Assembly (NCBI GenBank): GCA_964404895.1 | Contig: CAYOLV010000001.1 | Coordinates: 806,001-870,000, forward strand | Origin: JBGSUZ01 sp964404895 | Lineage (GTDB): Bacteria > Bacillota > Clostridia > Peptostreptococcales > Acidaminobacteraceae | Length of the DNA: 64,000 nt | Direction of reading: 5' to 3' | In this document: positions 9,401-16,017 of the stretch, one piece after another | How positions within the stretch are numbered: position 1 is the stretch's first letter | How the letters are laid out: each line of letters starts with the position of its first letter | Position numbers and translations under genes: made by a program | The notes under the pieces: generated by a model | Told to the model about the DNA's origin: nothing | Seen by the model: the letters and a program-made list of their open reading frames with translations, nothing else | Database searches by the model: none

Positions 9401-9926
9401 AAGCTTGTTAGAAGCTTTTGGGAAGCAGTATGGGGATGCAGGATTAAAAATAACTGAGTTGCTGCTTGAAAATCAGCAAAAGGAAGCGCTGAACTTGGTA
9501 CACAGTTTGAGAGGCACAGTTGGAAATTTAGGTGGCATGTCTCTGTTTGTTGTGGCTCAAACTTTGGAGGCTCAAATTCAGCAGGGGCGCGTCGAAGCGG
9601 ATCATCCTACCGTCATTGCCTTTAAAGAGGAATTGCATCAGCTTCTTTTGGAAATTGAAAAAATACGGACTGATAAAAGTAAATTGCAGCCTCAGACACA
9701 GCCAGAACTGGCAAATCTGAATAAGCAACAGTTCATAAGTCTCTTAAGAGAAAAATTGAAAGAAGGCATAGCAGATGTTGAAAATCTCCTTCCTCAAATC
9801 AGAGAACTGTTCCCAGAGAAAGAAGAAACAGTTTATAGAAATCGTCTGATTACCCAAATCAAGAATTTTGATTATGACGAAGCCCTCATCAGTTTAGAGA
9901 CCCTTGAGCACATAAATAAAGAATAG
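6441..9926 (+). CDS. Hybrid sensor histidine kinase (HisKA-HATPase-REC-REC-Hpt)
   Basis: A 1161-residue phosphorelay kinase. A membrane helix near residues 11-28 and another near 304-325 enclose an extracytoplasmic sensor of about 270 residues that I do not recognise. A HAMP linker (about 326-378) and a coiled coil follow. The HisKA box MSHEIRTPINAIVGM has its phospho-accepting His440, and the HATPase has DTGIGI and GGTGLGLSLCKHF. Receiver 1 carries Asp730 (LILMDWKM), receiver 2 Asp875 (VFMDVQMPEMDG), and the Hpt domain His1021 (VHSLRGTVGN). All phosphotransfer residues are present. The response-regulator diguanylate cyclase starting 16 bases later is the obvious phosphate acceptor. Confidence 0.93.
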   Translation: MRRRSLKHKIISVMMPMTILLMIGNSLYHYNVTKERLLKDFESTQLSAEAHIVDTLYLIDAGYRMLEIKLEADLNEKADSFLKVYNQAEGQVQQKDLEALKKSYGNAYDFMIIDESSTITLSTLPEGLGFNFSKFSPELGAKINAIREGNVTWFEQLRTNVGTGKLSKFAYIPTQNHKVLLEVAYSIDGFTHITEELKPHSIIEQMIDVSPQIKDIKIYDLYGYLYSDSGEKKEPDQGLLQMIEQVKEEKVLTVPIDEVLSKKYLYVDLNQYREKTLADTNRIIEILYDKTIINDSLADLEFTTMAGIMIISLFLAMSILYLSNRLTQPIEILRKGAQKIAGGDYSSRVRVVSNDEVGELAETFNHMAEELSLSFSKIEGQNKILEDYNKNLEIKVAERTQEIESRNLQLESANNELELAWIKANEATQSKSHFLAMMSHEIRTPINAIVGMTYLMFRTKLDNRQKDYVQKIQNSAENLLEIVNDVLDISKLEAGKSKLEAIPFNLEEVFEMVSNQVGFKAAEKHIELVIANDPLVTKNLIGDPLRLRQVLLNLLNNAVKFTDKGEILVETQLAGQNEEEIKIRFSVKDTGIGIEAGKLEKLFQPFQQADDTITRKYGGTGLGLSLCKHFVQLMSGEIWAQSTPNEGSTFYFTGIFKKGEKEEASEVFFEALKPLKLLIVDDSEITREVLLEMLKNYFGEIVTASSGEEAIVKIKQLGESDSAFDLILMDWKMSGIDGLEATAQIKNLAHMKRVPMVLMLTGYDLDEARNHQMSKHIDGFLSKPIIQNMLVATIGNILGLPSYRPLMKEEAVEKSHVYLEPLEEISILIAEDNLVNQQILRVLLEHPLFKIDMAPNGFAAVQSMLQYNYDLVFMDVQMPEMDGLEATKAIRRDINEDKLPIIAMTAHALEEDRLKCLEAGMNDFISKPISDTVLYETMIRWMPQKKMVIRQWDSEDSLARIEPFIGLRALNTKQPLINLRGDGYKYLSLLEAFGKQYGDAGLKITELLLENQQKEALNLVHSLRGTVGNLGGMSLFVVAQTLEAQIQQGRVEADHPTVIAFKEELHQLLLEIEKIRTDKSKLQPQTQPELANLNKQQFISLLREKLKEGIADVENLLPQIRELFPEKEETVYRNRLITQIKNFDYDEALISLETLEHINKE

Positions 9927-9942
9927 GGAGGAGGTGGCACCT

Positions 9943-10851
9943 GTGAGCGCAAATGAAAGAAAAACCATTTTAATTGTGGAAGATGAAGCGGTAAACCTCA
10001 ATATGCTCATCAGCATTCTCAAAGAAGAATATCAGCTCATTGTTGAAAAGAGTGGGTTAAGGGCAATTGAAAGAGCTGAACAGCAGTTGCCTGACCTCAT
10101 TCTTTTGGACATCATACTGCCAGACTTAGACGGGTACAGCATTATCAATGCACTGAAAAACAATGAGCTGACTAAGGAGATTCCTGTCATCTTTGTCTCG
10201 TCGCTAAAAAATGTGGAAGATGAGGAAAAGGGTTTTCTCTTAGGAGCTGTAGACTATGTGACGAAGCCCTACAATGCAGCCATTATAAAAGCCAGAGTGA
10301 GAACCCATATGAAGATTCTCAGCCAGCGTAAGTTGCTAGAAAAAATAGCAATGCTAGACGGCTTAACAGAAATTCCTAACCGTAGAAGTTTTACCAATCA
10401 ATTTAGCCATGAGTGGGACAGAGCTGCTAGAAATGGAAGTTGTCTTTCACTCATATTGGTAGATGTGGACTTTTTCAAAGCCTTTAACGACCATTATGGA
10501 CACGGTATTGGAGATGTTGCCTTAAAAGGAATTGCCAATGCTTTTGTCGGCAGTCTTAATCGTGGTTCAGATTTTGTGGCTAGAATTGGGGGAGAGGAGT
10601 TTGCAATCTTGTTGCCAGAATGTGGGAAAGAAGGGGGCCTTGTCATTGGCGAACGCTTATGTCAAGCTGTGCGTGATTTAAAGATCTTGCATGAATACTC
10701 ACCTACGGCGAAGTTTATTACGGTCAGTTTAGGAGGTGTGACGCTGATACCTTCACCTGAGAATACACAAATGGAAATGTTTGAATGGGCGGATCAGCAG
10801 TTGTATGCCGCCAAAAGCTCTGGTAAAAATCAGTTAATGTGGCAATCGTAA
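9943..10851 (+). CDS. Response regulator with diguanylate cyclase (REC-GGDEF)
   Basis: A 302-residue PleD-like protein. The receiver domain has the acidic pair (VEDE) and phospho-acceptor Asp in LLDIILPDLDGY. A linker leads into a GGDEF domain with the active motif GGEEF near residues 216-220. An inhibitory I-site RGSD lies five residues before it, so the enzyme should make cyclic di-GMP and be product-inhibited. GTG 9943 is preferred over GTG 9934, because GGAGG at 9930-9934 has the right spacing only for the former. It directly follows the hybrid kinase gene, which probably phosphorylates it. Confidence 0.9.
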   Translation: MSANERKTILIVEDEAVNLNMLISILKEEYQLIVEKSGLRAIERAEQQLPDLILLDIILPDLDGYSIINALKNNELTKEIPVIFVSSLKNVEDEEKGFLLGAVDYVTKPYNAAIIKARVRTHMKILSQRKLLEKIAMLDGLTEIPNRRSFTNQFSHEWDRAARNGSCLSLILVDVDFFKAFNDHYGHGIGDVALKGIANAFVGSLNRGSDFVARIGGEEFAILLPECGKEGGLVIGERLCQAVRDLKILHEYSPTAKFITVSLGGVTLIPSPENTQMEMFEWADQQLYAAKSSGKNQLMWQS

Positions 10852-10898
10852 AATGAAAAGAACCGGTAGACATCGTGTGAACAAAAGGAAGTGAATAT

Positions 10899-11813
10899 AT
10901 GATTTGGAAACCCATACAAATAGGAGATAGAGCGTATTTTGAAAAATGGTTTCTTAAGAAAGGCTATCCTGTCAGCGATTATAACTTTACTCATCTGAAT
11001 ATCTGGAAAAAAACATTTCAATATCAATATGCCATTATTGAAGATTTCTTGGTGATTTGGGGAACAGATCCTCTGTCACATAAGTCTTATATTCTTATGC
11101 CAATCGGTGATGGAGATATAACGCCAGTCATTCAACGTGTTGTAGAATACTTTGATAAAAAGGGCTTAACCCTTGCCATTAACGCAGTGACTGCCCAAAT
11201 GAAATCAGAATTGGAAAGTCAGCTGACTTTTGGTTTTGACTACCACTTAGAGCGTAATGATTATGAATATATTTATGAAACTCAAAAAATTGCCAATTAT
11301 ACCAGTAAAAAATTAAAGCGGAAAAAAGAACAGTGTCATTCCTTTGAAATGCACTATGAATATACATTTAGCGAATATAAGACGGAGGACTACCCTTCGG
11401 TGATGGCCCTAATTAAGGCTTGGTACGATGAGTACGCAGATACGAGTGATCCTATCATAGCAGGTGAGTTGGAAGGCATTGAGTATGTTTTAGAACATTA
11501 TGAAGAGTTGAGCTGTAAGGGTTTTGTGTTTAGGGTAAAGGGTAAAGTTATTGGCTTTTCTCTTGCAGAGCAATTAACAGCGGAAATTCTTCTAATTCAT
11601 TTTGAAAAAGGGAATCGGAATTATAAAGGCATTTACGATGTGATGAAAAGGGACTTGTCCAAGTGGTTTGAAACCTTCAAATACCTCAGTCTTGAAGAAG
11701 ATATGGGGATTAGAGGGCTGAGAACTGCTAAAAAAATGTACGAACCCACTTACATGATTGAAAAAGGAACCCTATATTTCAGAAAACAATGCGGGAGGGA
11801 TCAAGATGCGTAA
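10899..11813 (+). CDS. DUF2156 (GNAT-fold, lysylphosphatidylglycerol-synthase-like) protein
   Basis: A 304-residue soluble protein. The opening, WKPIQIGDRAYFEKWF followed by SDYNFTHLNIWKK, is characteristic of DUF2156 proteins, which share the double GNAT fold of the C-terminal domain of phosphatidylglycerol lysyltransferases. The membrane flippase part of MprF is absent. Family members transfer aminoacyl groups or have unknown functions. The substrate is unknown here. The last three codons overlap the first codons of the sensor/MFS gene, which couples their translation and hints at a shared envelope-related role. Confidence 0.75.
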   Translation: MIWKPIQIGDRAYFEKWFLKKGYPVSDYNFTHLNIWKKTFQYQYAIIEDFLVIWGTDPLSHKSYILMPIGDGDITPVIQRVVEYFDKKGLTLAINAVTAQMKSELESQLTFGFDYHLERNDYEYIYETQKIANYTSKKLKRKKEQCHSFEMHYEYTFSEYKTEDYPSVMALIKAWYDEYADTSDPIIAGELEGIEYVLEHYEELSCKGFVFRVKGKVIGFSLAEQLTAEILLIHFEKGNRNYKGIYDVMKRDLSKWFETFKYLSLEEDMGIRGLRTAKKMYEPTYMIEKGTLYFRKQCGRDQDA

Positions 11814-14793
11814 TGGACGTGCTTACATTTGGGAAGGCGTTACTTTTTTGGTTTTGATGATTGCCGCAATCGCTGGGATTTTTACATTTTTTCCAGACTT
11901 TAAATTCAACCCTTTGGAGATGGAAACCCTTAAAAATACCACTCATGTGACGACGGACAATCAGGACAACCTTTACGTGATGAGTGACTCCAATCGAACT
12001 ATAAATAAAGTTTCAAAAGATAAACTGCTGCTCTACAGCCTTAAGGGTGGGACACGACGAGAAGATGGCTTTTATAGAGTTAATGATATTTCAACGGACA
12101 TGGCAGGAAACCTCTATGTACTGGCGTCTATGTGGGACGAGAGTGGTTCTTTTTTAGAAGAAGAGAAAATTATAGCCTATGACAGTAAAGGTAAATATCA
12201 GAAGACACTTTTTGCTTTAGGGGATGAAACCCAATCGAAATTGATTCCAGTCATAAAGGGAATGAAATTTGAGAACGGGTTATTAAGTTGGTCCATCATC
12301 ACTGAAAAGGGCATTGATTTGTACTTAGAAGGTCAGACCGAAAAAATGGGTACCATCCCTTATGATAACGCCCAGGTCATGGTGCAAGATGTGGAACGGC
12401 TAGACGAATCCCATTATATTTTTATGACTAAAGATGGGTTTGTGTATGACTACAATCTGTCGAAGCATAAGAGAGCGACTTTGTTCGCCCCGAGTAAAAG
12501 TTCTATTGAAGCCAAATCGAATCTGTGGAGCCTTCAAATTGCCAGATCGGGACAAATTTTCATTGACGACTTAGGCCGTTTTGGAATTTTTCAGTTGCAA
12601 GAAGGTCAGTTGGAAATGGCAATGGAAAAAGTGGATCAATTCCAACAAAAGGAAGTCATTTACTATTTTCATGTCAACGAGAATGAAATAATTGGGGTCA
12701 ACGATAACCATGTCTTTATTCAAAAAAACGGTGAGGAACCTTCAGAAATTGGGGCACTCAAGGTTTCAGAAGCCACTTTGGCAAAGCGATTTGCGGCGTG
12801 GTTTTCCATTTTGTTATTGGTGGTTTCCTTCATTCTCACTATTAAATGGATTTATAAGTACTTGCTGAAAAAAATCAAGCTTTCTGAAGTGGGAAAGACT
12901 GTACCTATTTTAATGGCAGTTACAGCAGCAGCCATTTTGATTTCTATGGTAGCAATCAATTACTATAGCAGCATCATTGAGACACAGGCCATGAACAGTT
13001 TGAAAATGGCGGTTCAAAATTCTAAGTTTATTGTGGATGGCAAAATTGTAGAAAAAATCACAAACCCGACTGATTTTTACAATGAGGACTATCAAGAAGT
13101 TTCAGATCAATTGCAGAAATTGATCAATTATAATCAAGAGTCTTGGAACGAGAATCTTTACACAGCTTTATATGACGTAGAAGATGGTCGTTATTATGCT
13201 TTGGTTTACAACGACAATGGTATTACACCTTATTATCCTTTTAATGCTTATGAGGGCGACCCTGAGTACGATTATTTTAGCAATGCCTTCTCTGGCGAGA
13301 TCATTGAAGGGACAGAGGTGGATGCTGACGGTCAATGGATTTTCTCAATGGGACCCGTTTATGGCAGTAACGGTGAAATCACTGCCATTATTGAAGTGGG
13401 CATGAACAAGTATATTTTTGACGAGTGGAACAAGAACATCGTTAAGCAGATCGTAATCGATATTGTCTCCATGATTATTATTCTGATTTTACTGGTGTCT
13501 GAGATTACCTTCTTTTCCAGTTGGCTGAAAGAGCGAAGGGCATTCCATGAAAGTCCTGAAACCACAGAATTCAATGAATTGAATGTGCTGAGAACTTTAG
13601 CGCTTCTGACCTATATCATTATTTTCATGTGTATGGCGTTTATTCCAGTTATGGCAAAATCGATTTATACCCCAATTGGAAATTTGCCAATGACCATGAC
13701 CTTAGGTCTGCCAATCTTCTTTGAAGTATTAACCACTGCCATTACTATTCTATTTGCAGGAGTTTTAGCAGAGAGAAAAGGCTGGCGTATTATTTTCATA
13801 CTTGGAACAGTCATTTTGATTTTGTCAGCGATTGCCACAGGATTTACCAGATCTTTGCCGTTATTTATATTGATTCGGAGTATTGCAGGGATTGGGAATG
13901 GTTTTATCCAAATGACCATGTACGCCTTTATCAATGTGGGGAAATCTCATGGAAAGAGAAATGAAGCTTTTGCTCATATGATGTCTGGCGCAATTGCTGG
14001 AACCAATTTGGGAATTATTTTAGGGGCAAACTTAGCGGATAAATTTGGTTATTTTAACGTTTTCTTTGTCATGGCATTCTTTGGTGTTGTAGCGCTTCTC
14101 TTCGAGAGAGTATTCCTCAAGCATTACGAAACAATGGCTTATGAGCTCCCTGACGAAGATGATGAAGAATTGGAAAAGGACGCTTTGACTATTATTGAAG
14201 AGGAGCCGTTACCTTGGTATCGTTTCTTTGTGAAGAAAAATGTTGCTGTCTATTTCTTGCTGATCTTAGTGCCGGCCTTTTTATGCTATATGTATCTAGA
14301 GTATTTTTTCCCAATCTTTGCTGAGTCCAAAGGCATTTCGACTTCAATCGTTGGGATTGTCTTCTCCTTGTATGGGCTTTTCATCGTCTATTTTGGACCT
14401 GCCATGAGTACTTACAGCGAACGGTATTTAGGCGCAAAAAATGCGACAGCCCTTGCAAGTGTTCTTACAGGTTTGTCGCTATTGACATTTGGTGTGACGG
14501 GCACATTGGCTGGGGCTATTGTAGGGGTGTTGGTATTGGCGCTTTCGGATAGCTTTGGAGAGACGGTATACACCACTTATTTCCTAGCCCTTAAAGAGTC
14601 TCAGCGCATTGGGAAATCTATTGCAGCGGGGTATTTAGAATTCGTTTCTCAGATAGGGAAGATGCTAGGCGCTTTGGCTTTTGGTTTTGCCATTGGCTTT
14701 GGTGACCAGCTTGGAATTGGCGTCATTGGATTAATAACCTTAATCATGAGTCTTATTTTTTACCTTGTGAACTTGCGAAAATCTCCTGAATAG
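11806..14793 (+). CDS. Receptor-like sensor module fused to an MFS transporter
   Basis: A 995-residue membrane protein. Helix 1 lies at about residues 6-28. An extracytoplasmic part (about 35-325) with repeats such as TTDNQDNLYVMSD resembles a beta-propeller. Helices near 328-353 and 365-389 follow. A Cache-like sensor (about 390-545) ends GQWIFSMGPVYGSNGEITA, and another helix sits near 545-570. From about 595 to the end is a twelve-helix major-facilitator domain (GVLAERKGWR, FILIRSIAGIGNGFIQ). ATG 11806 has GGGAGGGA upstream; an earlier TTG at 11758 is not needed. The N-terminal layout matches the receptor at 16018-18765. An MFS domain as the output of a sensor is unusual. It may be a regulated transporter or a transceptor. 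Confidence 0.8.
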   Translation: MRNGRAYIWEGVTFLVLMIAAIAGIFTFFPDFKFNPLEMETLKNTTHVTTDNQDNLYVMSDSNRTINKVSKDKLLLYSLKGGTRREDGFYRVNDISTDMAGNLYVLASMWDESGSFLEEEKIIAYDSKGKYQKTLFALGDETQSKLIPVIKGMKFENGLLSWSIITEKGIDLYLEGQTEKMGTIPYDNAQVMVQDVERLDESHYIFMTKDGFVYDYNLSKHKRATLFAPSKSSIEAKSNLWSLQIARSGQIFIDDLGRFGIFQLQEGQLEMAMEKVDQFQQKEVIYYFHVNENEIIGVNDNHVFIQKNGEEPSEIGALKVSEATLAKRFAAWFSILLLVVSFILTIKWIYKYLLKKIKLSEVGKTVPILMAVTAAAILISMVAINYYSSIIETQAMNSLKMAVQNSKFIVDGKIVEKITNPTDFYNEDYQEVSDQLQKLINYNQESWNENLYTALYDVEDGRYYALVYNDNGITPYYPFNAYEGDPEYDYFSNAFSGEIIEGTEVDADGQWIFSMGPVYGSNGEITAIIEVGMNKYIFDEWNKNIVKQIVIDIVSMIIILILLVSEITFFSSWLKERRAFHESPETTEFNELNVLRTLALLTYIIIFMCMAFIPVMAKSIYTPIGNLPMTMTLGLPIFFEVLTTAITILFAGVLAERKGWRIIFILGTVILILSAIATGFTRSLPLFILIRSIAGIGNGFIQMTMYAFINVGKSHGKRNEAFAHMMSGAIAGTNLGIILGANLADKFGYFNVFFVMAFFGVVALLFERVFLKHYETMAYELPDEDDEELEKDALTIIEEEPLPWYRFFVKKNVAVYFLLILVPAFLCYMYLEYFFPIFAESKGISTSIVGIVFSLYGLFIVYFGPAMSTYSERYLGAKNATALASVLTGLSLLTFGVTGTLAGAIVGVLVLALSDSFGETVYTTYFLALKESQRIGKSIAAGYLEFVSQIGKMLGALAFGFAIGFGDQLGIGVIGLITLIMSLIFYLVNLRKSPE

Positions 14794-15895
14794 TTTTGAG
14801 GGGCGGTATTTTTAAAGTCATTCCCTTATACAATAAGCTTGGGTTCTTAATGTTGTTATACTTGGCGAGAGCCCAAGCATATTTTCCATCGCCATAAGCT
14901 GATTTTGATATTTTGACCAGGAAATCTCCTGGTTTTACGGTGTGGAGGGTGTCGGTTTCGGTGACAGGTTGTGCCACTGGCTGAACAGCTACAGGAGTCG
15001 GTTGCACTGCTGGCGTTATACTGACTGGTTGTTGAATGGTAATTTGTTCTTCTTTCTCAAGGGGCTGACTGTAAGGGTCGTCGTACTGGGTACTGCCAAT
15101 GGCGGTCTTTTGATAAGGATCAAATAAGCTGGCTTCAGATGCTCCTAATTGGCGCACACCATAATAAACTAAAAGAAGAAGCAAAGCGCCAATCACTATA
15201 CGACGTTTGTAGGTTTTCAGTTTTTGATAGCCTAAATATAGTTTTTCGTAAAGCCAAGGTTCTTTATTGTCATAGGAAGCAGCAACCAAAGCTTTATAGT
15301 CCATAAGCATGGAAAGATAGTCCGAGTATTCTCCGCTTGTACACTTGTCAATAAAGATTTTTATGCCTGGGTCACGGTCATCGGCTTCGAAAATAGCGGT
15401 GGTTAAGTCTGCAACTTTTGTCTGGATAGATTCAAAATCATTAAATTGTTCAGGGTTCAAATGACTGAGTTTAACGTCAATGTGAAGTATTTGATTGCGG
15501 TCAATGAGCAAACAATCCGAATTTAGTAGTTGAGACTTTACAAAATTGGGTAAATGTAAGTCGAGTGAAAATTGAGCTAATGCAGACAGTAGAAATCCTT
15601 TTTTCTCAGCAGCACTGTAGGAAAGGTGGCTGATTGGGGTACCTGACTCTTTGCTGGAAAAAACCAAATACAAATCGCTGCCTTGTATAAAAAAGTCTTC
15701 TAAGGGCAGGGTGGGTGAAAAATAGTTCAACTGAGTCAAATAATATTTGATCAGCCTTTTATTATGAATACAGTGTATGTTGTAGTATTTAACTTCTGAT
15801 TCATTTTGTACGAGTGCTTTATAAATAATTAAACCTTGGGTCTCAAAGATGGGTTTATGGATTAGGTATTGGTCATTGATCAGAGTCTGATGCAT
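14753..15895 (-). CDS. Membrane protein with kinase-like cytoplasmic part and external LysM domain
   Basis: A 380-residue protein in three parts. Residues 1 to about 225 are soluble. They open with alternating strands (YLIHKPIFETQGLIIYKAL) that recall a degenerate protein-kinase N-lobe, as in EssB-type pseudokinases. I see no intact catalytic HRD or DFG motif. One membrane helix lies near 229-248 (IVIGALLLLLVYYGV). A Pro/Gln/Val-rich linker leads to a C-terminal LysM domain (HTVKPGDFLVKISKSAYGDG, about 317-365) that should bind peptidoglycan. The start has GAGGAGG. The 3' end overlaps the convergent MFS gene by 41 bases. It may dock the injection system, or a sensor, to membrane and wall. The kinase-like reading is tentative. 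Confidence 0.7.
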   Translation of the reverse strand: MHQTLINDQYLIHKPIFETQGLIIYKALVQNESEVKYYNIHCIHNKRLIKYYLTQLNYFSPTLPLEDFFIQGSDLYLVFSSKESGTPISHLSYSAAEKKGFLLSALAQFSLDLHLPNFVKSQLLNSDCLLIDRNQILHIDVKLSHLNPEQFNDFESIQTKVADLTTAIFEADDRDPGIKIFIDKCTSGEYSDYLSMLMDYKALVAASYDNKEPWLYEKLYLGYQKLKTYKRRIVIGALLLLLVYYGVRQLGASEASLFDPYQKTAIGSTQYDDPYSQPLEKEEQITIQQPVSITPAVQPTPVAVQPVAQPVTETDTLHTVKPGDFLVKISKSAYGDGKYAWALAKYNNIKNPSLLYKGMTLKIPPLKTIQEIFASSQGKK

Positions 15896-16017
15896 ATTAA
15901 CCTCCTCACTTTATTCAAAAACGCAAAATTAGTTCCTCAGGTAACTTATATCACAATTCTGCTGAGACAAACGATAATCTTCAAACTTTTCTTAGTCCTA
16001 GAAGGAGTGCATGAAGA

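Noticed and set aside
13184..13405. Second-frame open stretch within the sensor/MFS gene
   Set aside because: The main frame has clear domain matches across it. The alternative product has no recognisable features.
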